From Streptomyces sp. TG1A-60 (lineage in GTDB: Bacteria > Actinomycetota > Actinomycetes > Streptomycetales > Streptomycetaceae), in assembly GCF_037201975.1 (NCBI RefSeq), contig NZ_CP147520.1:496001-560000 (forward strand): a DNA stretch of 64,000 nucleotides, in the 5' to 3' direction. The translations under genes and the position numbers were made by a program. Positions 9,368 to 17,611 of the stretch are shown piece by piece. The notes beneath the pieces were generated by a model. The model was not told the origin of the DNA. It did no database searches and saw only the letters and a list, made by a program, of their open reading frames with translations. Each line of letters opens with the position of its first letter. Within the stretch, counting starts at the first letter, position 1.

Positions 9368-9689
9368 GAGCGCCGGTCGGCCAACTGCCCGGGTACGGAC
9401 ACCCCGGCCAAGACGGCCGCGACCAGGATGACGAGTTGACGACCGTTACGGCCGGTTCGAGCTGGACATGAACTCGCACCTCGCCCTCGCCGCCGCGGCG
9501 TCCATGGTGCCCGGCCCCCGCACGGCGTCCGACTCGCAGACCCCTCAACCGGCACCGCGTGGCACGACCTGGCCGGAAGCCTGAGCGTGGGGCGGGGCCG
9601 TCACACTCCCGCCTGGCACCCGGCGAGCACGGACCAAGAGCCTGCTGCAACGGCCCGGTGTACATCTTTGGCAGCCAGTCCCTGCGGGC
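9368..9689. other. Convergent intergenic region between the two modules
   Basis: No supported gene in 322 bp. One stretch on the + strand (from about 9438, DDRYGRFELDMNSHLAL) has protein-like composition but lacks a start, a family match and a counterpart. It may be a decayed remnant. No strong terminator hairpin was found. Confidence 0.5.
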
Positions 9690-10550
9690 TCACGGATCGT
9701 GCCGGCGGACGGCGACCACAGCGACGACTGCTGCGGCGAGGGGCCAAGCCGCGTACACGATCCACGACCCGCTGATGGTCGCCGGGTAGGGGGCCGATTC
9801 GAAGGGGTCGCCCATCTGCACCAGTCGTTCCCACGCACTGCGGGGCAGCGCGTGAAGGATGGCGGACGACCAGCGGTGGCGGTCGTTGAGGAGGAACGGC
9901 AGAAGCAGAAGAATGCCGGTGAACGTCACGAGGGTGGTTGCGGTGCGCCGGATGAGGGCGCCGAGGCCCATCCCGACGAGCGCGCACACCGGAGCGAGCA
10001 GAGCGGACGCCGCGACGGCGCGGAGCGCGCCTGGGTAGCCGAGGGACAGGCCGATGCCCCGACCGGACAGGATGGCCTGTGTCACGCCGAACGAGGTTCC
10101 CGCGACGACCGTGCCGTAGACGAGCATGACTGCCGTCACGACGGCCATCTTGGCCGCTACGACCGATCGGCGGGCCGGTACTGCCGCGAAAGTCGTGCGG
10201 ATCTGTCCGGTGCTGTACTCGCCGACGACCGTGAGGGCGCCGATGCTGCCGGTGGCGAGTATCAGGACCATGCAGGCGCCGATGGTGAAGGCGTCCCGCA
10301 TGGCCCAGATTGGAACGAAGAGGGCCCGGATCCCTTCGTTGTAGGTCGGCCAGTTGTTGTAGTCCGCGACGGCCGCGCTGATGTTGATGGCGATGATGAC
10401 CAGCGCGCTGACCCCGAACGCCCAGGAAATAGACCGCAGCGACCAGAGATTGATCCACTCGGCGGCAAGGAGGTCCCGGAAGCGGGCGCCGGGCTCGGCG
10501 GCGCGCACGGCGGTCGAGACCCCCGTCTGCTGTGTGGTGGTCGAGGTCAT
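9690..10550 (-). CDS. ABC-2 type exporter permease (module 2)
   Basis: 286-aa membrane permease with about six helices and the family loop VGEYSTGQIRTTFAAVP. The ATG at 10550 overlaps the ATPase stop as ATGA. It is the paralogue of 8522-9367 and faces it tail to tail. Partner of the ATPase at 10547-11473; substrate unknown. Confidence 0.9.
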   Translation of the reverse strand: MTSTTTQQTGVSTAVRAAEPGARFRDLLAAEWINLWSLRSISWAFGVSALVIIAINISAAVADYNNWPTYNEGIRALFVPIWAMRDAFTIGACMVLILATGSIGALTVVGEYSTGQIRTTFAAVPARRSVVAAKMAVVTAVMLVYGTVVAGTSFGVTQAILSGRGIGLSLGYPGALRAVAASALLAPVCALVGMGLGALIRRTATTLVTFTGILLLLPFLLNDRHRWSSAILHALPRSAWERLVQMGDPFESAPYPATISGSWIVYAAWPLAAAVVAVVAVRRHDP

Positions 10551-11473
10551 CGGGATTCTCCTGCGAGGTATTCGACGCTGTCGGCGGTGAGTTCCATGAA
10601 CGCCTCCTCCAGTGAGGAGGTGCGGGTGGCCAGCTCAAGGAGCACGATGCGGTGGTGGGAGGCGAGTTCCCCGATGCGGGCCGCGCTCAGGCCGGTCACG
10701 GTGAGCCACTCCTCTGCGTCAGCGACCGAGTCGTCCGGCTGTACCGAAGCGCCCTCGGCTTCGAGCACAGCTGCCAGCGCGGTGCTGTCGGGTGTCCGCA
10801 CGGTCACGCTCTGGCGGGTGCCGCGGGCCGCGAACTCCGCCACGCTCTCGTCGGCGATCAGCTCGCCCCGGCCGATGACGATCAGGTGCTCGGCGGTGTT
10901 CTGCATCTCGCTCATCAGGTGGCTGGAGACGAACACGGTGCGCCCCTCGGCGGCCAGTCGCCTGAACAGGCCGCGTACCCACCGCACGCCCTCCGGGTCC
11001 AGGCCGTTGACCGGCTCGTCGAACAGCAGTACCGGAGGGTCGCCGAGCAGAGCCGTGGCGATGCCGAGCCGCTGCTTCATGCCCAGGGAGAACCCGCCGA
11101 TGCGACGCCGGGCCGCAGGAGCCAGTCCTACCTCCTCAAGGACCTCGTCCACCCGGTGCCGCGGGATACCGTTGCTGCGGGCCAGGGCGGACAGATAGGC
11201 CACTGCGCTGCGACCGCCATGGACGTCATGGGCGTCGAGCAGGGCACCGACGTGACGCAGGCCGCGCGGGTGGTCCCGGAACAGGTGACCGTCGATAGTG
11301 GCGGCGCCGCTGGTGGGTTCGGTCAAGCCGAGGAGCATGCGCAGCGTGGTGCTCTTGCCGGCACCGTTGGGACCGAGGAACCCGGTGACGTGCCCGGGGC
11401 GCACGGTGAAAGTCAGGCCGTTGACGGCAGTGGCCTTGCCGTATCGCTTGGTCAGTTCGTTGACTTCGATCAC
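10547..11473 (-). CDS. ABC-2 type exporter ATPase (module 2)
   Basis: 308-aa ATPase with Walker A GPNGAGKST, signature FSLGMKQRL, Walker B LLFDEPVNGLD and switch HLMSEM. The N-terminus VIEVNELTKRYG is shared almost exactly with the module 1 ATPase and fixes the GTG start at 11473. The C-terminal 100 residues diverge most from module 1, as expected if the two exporters contact different regulators or substrates. Divergent from the kinase at 11607, across a 133-bp region. Confidence 0.93.
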   Translation of the reverse strand: MIEVNELTKRYGKATAVNGLTFTVRPGHVTGFLGPNGAGKSTTLRMLLGLTEPTSGAATIDGHLFRDHPRGLRHVGALLDAHDVHGGRSAVAYLSALARSNGIPRHRVDEVLEEVGLAPAARRRIGGFSLGMKQRLGIATALLGDPPVLLFDEPVNGLDPEGVRWVRGLFRRLAAEGRTVFVSSHLMSEMQNTAEHLIVIGRGELIADESVAEFAARGTRQSVTVRTPDSTALAAVLEAEGASVQPDDSVADAEEWLTVTGLSAARIGELASHHRIVLLELATRTSSLEEAFMELTADSVEYLAGESR

Positions 11474-11545
11474 CCGGCCAACGGTGCCGGGGAGAGCGTC
11501 CGTCCGGCATCGGCCTGTCGGCTGCACTCGCGGGATGCCTGGTAT

Positions 11546-11567
11546 CCCGTGGGCGTACGCCCACGGG
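11546..11567. promoter_or_regulatory. 22-bp perfect palindrome in the module 2 divergent promoter
   Basis: CCCGTGGGCGT followed by its exact complement ACGCCCACGGG lies between the divergent ABC ATPase and histidine kinase genes. Position and symmetry fit an operator for the co-encoded response regulator or another dimeric regulator. The corresponding 133-bp region of module 1 has no equivalent palindrome. Confidence 0.55.
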
Positions 11568-11606
11568 CCAATGTTCCGCCGCTGGTCAGGCGATTACGAT
11601 CGCCCC

Positions 11607-12779
11607 ATGTCCGCCAAGCCGCGTCCCCTGCTGTCCTGGCACCTGCGGCCGGCCGCGCGGGCGGCTCTGGCCTGGTGCGGGGCGATCGCCTACCCCTTCG
11701 CACTGTTCTTCGCAGCACGCGGCACGCCCTTCGACTCCCCAGGCTTGCCCTCCGTCTCGGCGGCCGCGGTCACGGTCCTTCCTCTCGGACTGCTGCGCCG
11801 CCGCCCACTGCCGACCCTGGCACTGATGCTCCTGGGTACGTACGTCACGGCGACGACAACCCCGTTCTGGCAAGTCGTGTATCTGCTGGCTCTGGCAAAC
11901 GACCTCGCCGTCGGATACATCGTGGCCACCCGGCCTCGCCGCATCGCGGTCACCGCTGCCGTCACGACGCTCGGCGTACAGGTCGCCTTCGCCGCACGCC
12001 TCGGGACCGGGACGGACGGCTTCGCCCGCACGGTCGTGGTCCTCGTCCTCGCGCTCGCCGCCGCCTGGATGACCGGCCATTCGATTCACGAACGCCGAGA
12101 GCACGCCGCGGCACTGCGTTCACAGACCTCCGCCCAGGCCGCCGCTGCCGAACGCCTCCGGATCGCCCGTGAGCTGCACGACATGATCGCGCACAGTATC
12201 GGCGTCATCGCCATCCAGGCAGGCGTGGGCCGCCGGGTCATCGACACACAGCCGGACGAAGCCCGCAACGCGCTGGCCACCATCGAAGACACCAGCAGGG
12301 AAACCCTCGCCGGGCTGCGGCGCACCCTGGGCGCACTGCGCCGCACCGAACCGGGCCCCGGGGCGGAGGCCGCACCGCGCGAGCCTGCCCCGGGGCTGGC
12401 CGACCTCGACCGGCTGACCGCCTCGGCGAAGGACGCGGGCATCCATGTCGACATGCGATGGCTCGGAGAACGACGGCCCCTGCCCCCCGATATCGACCTG
12501 GCCGCCTTCCGGATCGTCCAGGAGGCCCTCACCAACGTCGTACGCCACGCGAACACCCCCGACTGCCGCGTCACCATCGGCTACCAAGACGGTGAACTGA
12601 CCATAGAGGTCGCCGACGACGGCCGCGGCGGCCCCACCTCCGGCACCGGATACGGCATCACCGGAATGAGGGAACGCGTCAACCTGCTACGCGGCCAGTT
12701 CACCGCCGGGCCTCGCCCCGAGGGCGGCTTTCGCGTGGCAGCCCGGCTCCCACTCGCCGAAGGAGTGCACATCTCATGA
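11607..12779 (+). CDS. Membrane histidine kinase, HisKA_3 type (module 2)
   Basis: 390-aa sensor kinase with four or more N-terminal helices (residues about 15-160), the phospho-acceptor motif RELHDMIAHSIG (His about 191) and a HATPase_c domain (VQEALTNVVRHA, DDGRGG, GYGITGMRER). The ATG at 11607 is chosen because upstream in-frame codons overlap the divergent gene's region. The stop overlaps the regulator start (ATGA). No extracellular sensor domain is visible. Confidence 0.92.
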   Translation: MSAKPRPLLSWHLRPAARAALAWCGAIAYPFALFFAARGTPFDSPGLPSVSAAAVTVLPLGLLRRRPLPTLALMLLGTYVTATTTPFWQVVYLLALANDLAVGYIVATRPRRIAVTAAVTTLGVQVAFAARLGTGTDGFARTVVVLVLALAAAWMTGHSIHERREHAAALRSQTSAQAAAAERLRIARELHDMIAHSIGVIAIQAGVGRRVIDTQPDEARNALATIEDTSRETLAGLRRTLGALRRTEPGPGAEAAPREPAPGLADLDRLTASAKDAGIHVDMRWLGERRPLPPDIDLAAFRIVQEALTNVVRHANTPDCRVTIGYQDGELTIEVADDGRGGPTSGTGYGITGMRERVNLLRGQFTAGPRPEGGFRVAARLPLAEGVHIS

Positions 12780-13432
12780 CGGTCCGCGTCGTGCTCGCCG
12801 ACGACCAGCCACTGGTCCGCAACGGCCTGCGCGTCCTGATGGCCGACGCCCCCGACATCGACGTCGTGGGAGAGGCCGGAACCGGCGCCGAAGCGGTCCA
12901 GCTGGTCCGGGACACCGAGCCCGACGTGGCAGTAATGGACATCCGCATGCCAGGCATGGACGGCATCGAGGCCACCGAGCTGATCACGGCAGCCGCTGGA
13001 GCGACGCGCGTCCTTATCCTCACCACGTTCGACGATGACGAGTACATCTACGGCGCTCTCCGAGCGGGTGCGAGCGGATTCCTCGTCAAGGACATGGCAC
13101 TGGACGACATCCTCGGGGCGATCCGCGTGGTCGCCGCCGGAGATGCCCTGATCGCCCCGAGCGTCACGCGCCGCCTGATCGCAGAGTTCGCCGCCCGCCC
13201 CGAACCAGCCCCGCATCCACGCCCAGTCGGGAACATCACCCAGCGGGAACGCGAGGTACTGACCCTCGTCGGACGGGGCATGTCCAACAGCGAGATCGCC
13301 GCCCACCTCTACATCAGCGTGGCCACCGCAAAAGCACACGTAGCGCGGCTACTCACCAAACTCGAAGCCCGCGACCGAGTCCAACTTGTCATCACCGCCT
13401 ACGAGATCGGCCTGGTAACGCCACCTCGGTGA
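12776..13432 (+). CDS. NarL/LuxR-family response regulator (module 2)
   Basis: 218-aa response regulator: acidic pair D9-D10, phospho-acceptor D55 in VAVMDIRMPGMDG, conserved Lys in FLVKDM, and LuxR helix-turn-helix TQREREVLTLVGRGMSNSEIA. Translationally coupled to the kinase by ATGA. Nearly collinear with the regulator at 5574-6233, but the DNA-recognition helix differs (TAKAHVARLL versus TAKTYLTRLL), so target sites may differ. Confidence 0.93.
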   Translation: MTVRVVLADDQPLVRNGLRVLMADAPDIDVVGEAGTGAEAVQLVRDTEPDVAVMDIRMPGMDGIEATELITAAAGATRVLILTTFDDDEYIYGALRAGASGFLVKDMALDDILGAIRVVAAGDALIAPSVTRRLIAEFAARPEPAPHPRPVGNITQREREVLTLVGRGMSNSEIAAHLYISVATAKAHVARLLTKLEARDRVQLVITAYEIGLVTPPR

Positions 13433-13564
13433 ACACCAACACCTCAGTTGCCGAAGCTCGCCGGCCGAAGCGACGTGGCCCGAACTCTCATAAACGACCC
13501 TTTGCGCGAGCAAGATCAGAAACGGGCCGCCAGACCTCCGCCGGACCCGGATTCGTTCGCAGAA

Positions 13565-13591
13565 CCCGTTCTCACTCAAAAGCGGAACGGG
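13565..13591 (+). terminator. Weak hairpin after module 2
   Basis: CCCGTTC and GAACGGG are separated by 13 nt and followed by CCCCCTTCT, about 130 bp after the response-regulator stop. This could terminate the operon; the stem is only 7 bp, so support is modest. Confidence 0.3.
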
Positions 13592-13605
13592 CCCCCTTCT
13601 GAGAC

Positions 13606-13922
13606 TTGCATTGTACGAAAATCCGGGCTCATGACGGAACCTCAGCAGCCCTCCCCGACCGGTCGGACGCGGACGACGTCGAACAGCACGCCTGTCCGAA
13701 GTGTGACGCTCAGCCCGGCTCGCCGTGCCGCTCACGCGGCGGCGCCGTCGCCTCCGCCTACCACACCCGCCGCTTCACGAAGGTGCCCCGGCTGAAGAAG
13801 GCGCTGCGGGTGCCCACCTCGGCCGACCGCGGACCGGGACGGCCGTGGCGGCCGGGCACCCCGCCGCCGGCGCCGATCGACCCGGACCTGCCGAGCGCGG
13901 ACATCCGCATCGGCTACGCGCG
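13606..13922 (+). pseudogene. N-terminal half of a serine recombinase, split by a transposon
   Basis: The frame carries a small zinc-finger-like motif (CPKCDAQPGSPCRSRGG) and reaches DPDLPSADIRIGYAR, where YAR begins the catalytic motif of resolvase/invertase-type recombinases. It then meets a stop two bases into the Tn554-like element. The rest of the protein, from CSTLGQELDSQLDAL on, resumes at 20860. The start is unclear: a TTG at 13606 is the first in-frame candidate; an ATG at 13631 is in another frame. Confidence 0.8.
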
Positions 13923-13927
13923 TTAGC
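13917..13927 (+). repeat. Left end of the Tn554-like element
   Basis: CGCGCGTTAGC here is the exact inverse complement of GCTAACGCGCG at 20849-20859. CGCGCG belongs to the recombinase gene target (also present at the right junction); TTAGC is the first element sequence. Confidence 0.75.
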
Positions 13928-14065
13928 CTGGCATGAGACGTGTCCGGTCGATCCATGTCGACTGCGCGCCTGACGGTTTGCCGCCCACGTCGGCGGGAGT
14001 GCGCGAGGCCGTGTCTCACGTAATCGACCTCTAGGACTGGGATCCTTCGAGGATCGCGGTCAGTT

Positions 14066-14983
14066 CTACGATTGGGTAATCCGGTCGCGCAGCCAGGACT
14101 CGACGCCGCTGAGCGCCGTCCTGGCCATTGCCGTGGGGTGGCCCGTGAAGCCGTGGAGTGAGTGGGGGTAGACCCGGAGCTCGACGTCATTGCCGGCCGC
14201 TGACAACCGACCTGCCAGCGCCAGGTTGTCTTCCAGCAACACGTCTGCGCTTCCGACGATCAGCAGCGTTGGGGGAAGCCCGCGAAGAACGCCGTAGATG
14301 GGAGAGATGTCGGGAACAGTGCGGTCTTCCACATGGCCGACGTACGCCTGGATGAAGTATTCGTCCGTGATGCGGCGACCGGCCGGGGTTCGTGCGCTCA
14401 AGTCGTAGGTGCCGAATTGGAGTGCAGCGCCGGTGAACTGGCCAACGGCACCTTTGTCTCTCAGCCGGAGCAGGGTCGCCAGGGCGAGTGTGGCTCCCGC
14501 GGAGCTCCCGCCGATCGCAAGTCGGGACGTTCCGAAGCGGGCATCGGCTTCTTCGGCGAGCCAGAGCGCCGCTGCTTCACAGTCGTCGGGTGCCGCGGGC
14601 CAGGGGTGTTCAGGGGCCAGCCGGTAGTCGACGCTGACAACGGCGAGGTGCAGGGCGTCTGCGAGCTCGCGGTTGCGTTTGTCTCCTCTCGCTGCGGAGT
14701 CCATGTAGAAGCCGCCGCCGTGTATGTCCAGGTAAACGCCCCGCGGCGGACCGTCGATAGGAGTGAAGATCCTGACAGGGACGCGCGCTTCCGCGGCTTC
14801 GATCGTCTCTTCGATGGCAGGCGGATCGGCGGCAGGAGGAGCAGACCTCTTCGCTCGGGCCTCCTTCAGCTCCTCCAGTGAGCTGGGGCCACGGCCTGCC
14901 GCCCTCGACTTGTAGAAGTCACGAGCTTCATCGACCTGCTCCGCGGGCACGTCAGCGAACAGTGCGTCCAGCGCGAATCGCAC
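14066..14983 (-). CDS. HSL-type alpha/beta-hydrolase (esterase), transposon cargo
   Basis: 305-aa cytoplasmic esterase of the hormone-sensitive-lipase family. The oxyanion-hole motif HGGGFYMDS, nucleophile elbow GGSSAGA, acid in VGSADVLLEDN and His in HSLHGFTGHP are all present and in order. The GTG at 14983 follows GAGGAGG closely. It is the last gene before the left end of the Tn554-like element and reads in the same direction as the recombinases, so it may share their transcript. Related enzymes cleave short-chain esters, and some act on drugs or macrolactones; its substrate is unknown. Confidence 0.88.
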   Translation of the reverse strand: MRFALDALFADVPAEQVDEARDFYKSRAAGRGPSSLEELKEARAKRSAPPAADPPAIEETIEAAEARVPVRIFTPIDGPPRGVYLDIHGGGFYMDSAARGDKRNRELADALHLAVVSVDYRLAPEHPWPAAPDDCEAAALWLAEEADARFGTSRLAIGGSSAGATLALATLLRLRDKGAVGQFTGAALQFGTYDLSARTPAGRRITDEYFIQAYVGHVEDRTVPDISPIYGVLRGLPPTLLIVGSADVLLEDNLALAGRLSAAGNDVELRVYPHSLHGFTGHPTAMARTALSGVESWLRDRITQS

Positions 14984-15017
14984 GTGCCCTCCTCATCACT
15001 CGGGTCTCAACTCCACG

Positions 15018-15443
15018 CTATCGAGGAAGTGTGCGGACTGACGCTGCCGGGGTGGCGTCAAGCTGTCGTCGAAGGGTGGTGATGTCGTCGTGCTGGGCTG
15101 CGAGGCGGGACAGGGCTGTGGCCTGGAACTCCTTCAGAGCGTCTAGTTCAGTGTTCTTCCTGCTCAGGCGCTCGCGCAGGGTGGCAACCTCGGCTTTGAG
15201 ACGTTCGATCTGAGCCAGGCGTGGGTCGGGCTGCTGTCCGGCTTCCTGGGCGGCTTGGCGCTGACGGTCGAACTCGGCCTTGATGTGTGGGTAGGTGCGG
15301 TAGAGCGTGGCCCGCGGTACTCCTGCGAGGGTGCACAAGCTCTTGACGTCGCACTTCAGCCCGTCGGGAATGGGGCCAGTGAGGAGTTGCCGCATCGCGT
15401 TCCGAATCCTGGCCTCGGGTTCCGCTTGGGGGTTGTGCATCAT
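15018..15443 (-). CDS. tnpC: TnpC/DUF6262-like transposition accessory protein
   Basis: 141-aa protein with an N-terminal helix-turn-helix-like segment (CTLAGVPRATLYRTYPHIKAEF) and a long C-terminal coiled coil (about residues 75-125, RLKAEVATLRERLSRKNTELDAL). This matches the small third protein of Tn554-type elements, which helps orientation and frequency of transposition in Tn554. The ATG at 15443 overlaps the upstream recombinase stop (ATGA). Likely DNA-binding partner of the recombinases. Confidence 0.75.
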   Translation of the reverse strand: MMHNPQAEPEARIRNAMRQLLTGPIPDGLKCDVKSLCTLAGVPRATLYRTYPHIKAEFDRQRQAAQEAGQQPDPRLAQIERLKAEVATLRERLSRKNTELDALKEFQATALSRLAAQHDDITTLRRQLDATPAASVRTLPR

Positions 15444-17611
15444 GAGCGCGGCTCCTCGTCAGGGTGGCCGGCAACGTCGATATCGGCGACGATGCGGGTG
15501 GCACGGTCGAACGCGGCCTGGGCTCGGGCCCGTTCAGGTTTGGAGAGTCTGGGGTTGCCGAGGAAGACGGCCTGGGTGTTGTCGGCGTGGTCGGCCCAGA
15601 TCTGCCGGTGCTGAGGGTGGTGGGTGGCTTGTGGGCAGCGGGCCGAGTCACACAGCCCCATGAGGGGTTCGTCGGCGTCCGGGGTGCCGGCGAGTTTCAG
15701 GCACAAAGCCTTGCCCGGATCGGAGAACCAGCAGTAGTTGCCGACACCGAGGTGCAGGGTCTTCGCCTTCGTTTTGAGGACACGCTCGACGCGCCGGTCG
15801 TCGATGACGGTGACCGGCCCGGCGTCGTGCCGCTCCAGGGCCTGGTCGACGGTCTTGAAGGCGCCGATGAGGTCGCGGGCGCCTTGTCCGCTGGGCAGGA
15901 TGCCGCGCTGGTAGTCCTCGTAGGCGGCGACGGTCAGCCGCAGATGTTCGGCTTCTTCCTCGGCGGCGACTTCGGCGGCGAAGGCGGCCTGGTGTCCGCC
16001 GGGGCGGGCGGCATAGCCCTCGGCTGTGGCGACGCTGACATGCTTGAGGTGCAGCTTCACGGCCATCAGGCCGTGCGGGCGCTGGGCGATGGCCATCGCG
16101 AGCGTGCGCCGCAGGGCTCGGGGATTGACCGGGCCGTCGGGGATGGGCTCCAGCCCGAGCCGCTGTCCGTACTCGCCGTTCACCCAGGAACTCAGGGCCG
16201 TATAGCGGCGACCGCTGTTGTTGGATGCCTTGGCGAACAGCCGTTCACCCGGGGCGGTGCCGGTGAGGGCTTCGGCGATGGTGATGGCCCGGTGCACGTC
16301 TTCGGTGACCACCCACGCGTCCTCGGTCCCCCCGAACGCCTCGCCCTTGATGCGGCGGGAGACCAAACGGTAGCGGGTGCCGCCACCGGGCCGTTCTTCC
16401 TGCTGGCGGCAGCCGCTCGTCAGTTCCGCCAACTCCGAGGAACGCATCCCGCAAAGCGCTGAGGTGAGGAAGTAGGCAGCCGAGGTGACGACATAGACCG
16501 TGGCGTCCAGTTGGTGCCTGGCCAAGGGCAGAGTCCAAGGCACCAAAGTGCCGTCATCGGGGCGGGGCACCGGTGCCGCATCGCGACACCAGGGCTGCTG
16601 AAGGCCGCACTCACTCACCCATCGTTCCAGTTCGGGACGGAGAGTCTCCAGGTCCCTGCGGTGCCCCATGGCCCCCGCTGCCTGAACGACGAGCGGATGC
16701 CACGACATGTGCAGGAGCGGGTCACCCGGATCCCATCCACGCTGCAAGCGCTGAGTGACGGTCGCTTCAGTGGCCCGTGCAGCGGGAAGCCCGGTCTCTC
16801 GCCGTCGCTCGATGACCTCCCGCAGGCCATCGACCTCAGTGACCAGCAGGCTCCGCCGCGAGGCGGCCTCATGCTGGTCGGCAGTGCGGGCCGCGGCCGC
16901 CTCGGCCGCCAGCAGCGGGCCGATCGTCTCCAGCAAGTACAGACAGTTCGCCAGCAGAGGCCGCAACAGGGTGTCCGGGACCGGCGGCACCCGGTTCTCG
17001 TCACTGCGTACATATCCCGTGACCTCGTCCGCGCTGCGGCCCGGCCACGGGGCGAAGCCTGGCTGGTAGCAATCGCTGAGGATCTCTGTATAGAGGACGA
17101 GGAACTGCGGGGTGCGGACCATCGCCACCGTGGTCGCGGGCAACAGGAGCCGGTCAGGGTCGGTGACACTGCGCGAGGCAGCCGCGAGATAGGCGTCGCA
17201 GTGATGCTGACGGACCTGTGACAGCGAGGTGACGCCAACCACGGTGAGGTGGTTGAACCACAGGGCTAGGTGCTTGAGTTCGGACCAGAGCGAGTTCGGG
17301 TTCAGTGGGGTGCGGAACGCCTGCGGCAAGACGGCCACGTCCGGATGGAGCGGGGCCATCCGCGCCATCAGGTACTCGCGGGCAACCTGCCGCCAGCGGG
17401 GGTTGGTGATGGCGGTGAAGTCCAGGATCTTGCGGTGTGCGGTCATCACCACCGGGGCGTCGGCGAGGCCGGTCAGGTCCCAGACATCCTGGTCGAAGAC
17501 GGGCCGGGGGCTGCCGGGCTCGCGCCGCAGGCCGGCGGTCTCGATGACCGGCAGACCGTGGAAGGGGCGCCGCCCGGCCAGGGCCGGGGAAGAGGCATGG
17601 GCAGTCGTCAC
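15440..17611 (-). CDS. Large tyrosine recombinase (third recombinase gene of the transposon)
   Basis: 723-aa site-specific recombinase. The C-terminal catalytic part shows Arg in CGMRSSELAEL, a box II-like NPRALRRTLA (N-R-L-R-R instead of the usual HxxR) and LKHVSVATAEGY with the His and the presumptive nucleophilic Tyr. A Cys-rich tail (SDPGKALCLKL..., CDSARCPQATHHPQH) could bind zinc. The GTG at 17611 overlaps the preceding gene's stop (GTGA). It is larger than standard integrases (about 400 aa), as is usual for the bigger members of Tn554-type trios. Confidence 0.82.
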   Translation of the reverse strand: MTTAHASSPALAGRRPFHGLPVIETAGLRREPGSPRPVFDQDVWDLTGLADAPVVMTAHRKILDFTAITNPRWRQVAREYLMARMAPLHPDVAVLPQAFRTPLNPNSLWSELKHLALWFNHLTVVGVTSLSQVRQHHCDAYLAAASRSVTDPDRLLLPATTVAMVRTPQFLVLYTEILSDCYQPGFAPWPGRSADEVTGYVRSDENRVPPVPDTLLRPLLANCLYLLETIGPLLAAEAAAARTADQHEAASRRSLLVTEVDGLREVIERRRETGLPAARATEATVTQRLQRGWDPGDPLLHMSWHPLVVQAAGAMGHRRDLETLRPELERWVSECGLQQPWCRDAAPVPRPDDGTLVPWTLPLARHQLDATVYVVTSAAYFLTSALCGMRSSELAELTSGCRQQEERPGGGTRYRLVSRRIKGEAFGGTEDAWVVTEDVHRAITIAEALTGTAPGERLFAKASNNSGRRYTALSSWVNGEYGQRLGLEPIPDGPVNPRALRRTLAMAIAQRPHGLMAVKLHLKHVSVATAEGYAARPGGHQAAFAAEVAAEEEAEHLRLTVAAYEDYQRGILPSGQGARDLIGAFKTVDQALERHDAGPVTVIDDRRVERVLKTKAKTLHLGVGNYCWFSDPGKALCLKLAGTPDADEPLMGLCDSARCPQATHHPQHRQIWADHADNTQAVFLGNPRLSKPERARAQAAFDRATRIVADIDVAGHPDEEPRS

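Noticed and set aside
9434..9583. Possible small peptide or lanthipeptide precursor (ELDMNSHLALAAAASM...)
   Set aside because: No start with a ribosome site, no modification enzyme nearby, and the C-terminus lacks a Cys/Ser/Thr-rich core.
5574..13432. Identical long repeats between the two modules
   Set aside because: Similarity is at protein level and in gene order; no long exact DNA repeat was seen, so recent duplication or an assembly artefact is unlikely.
13448..13795. 115-aa + strand frame starting near the split recombinase
   Set aside because: Out of frame with the clear zinc-finger and YAR motif; Ser/Pro/Arg-rich shadow.
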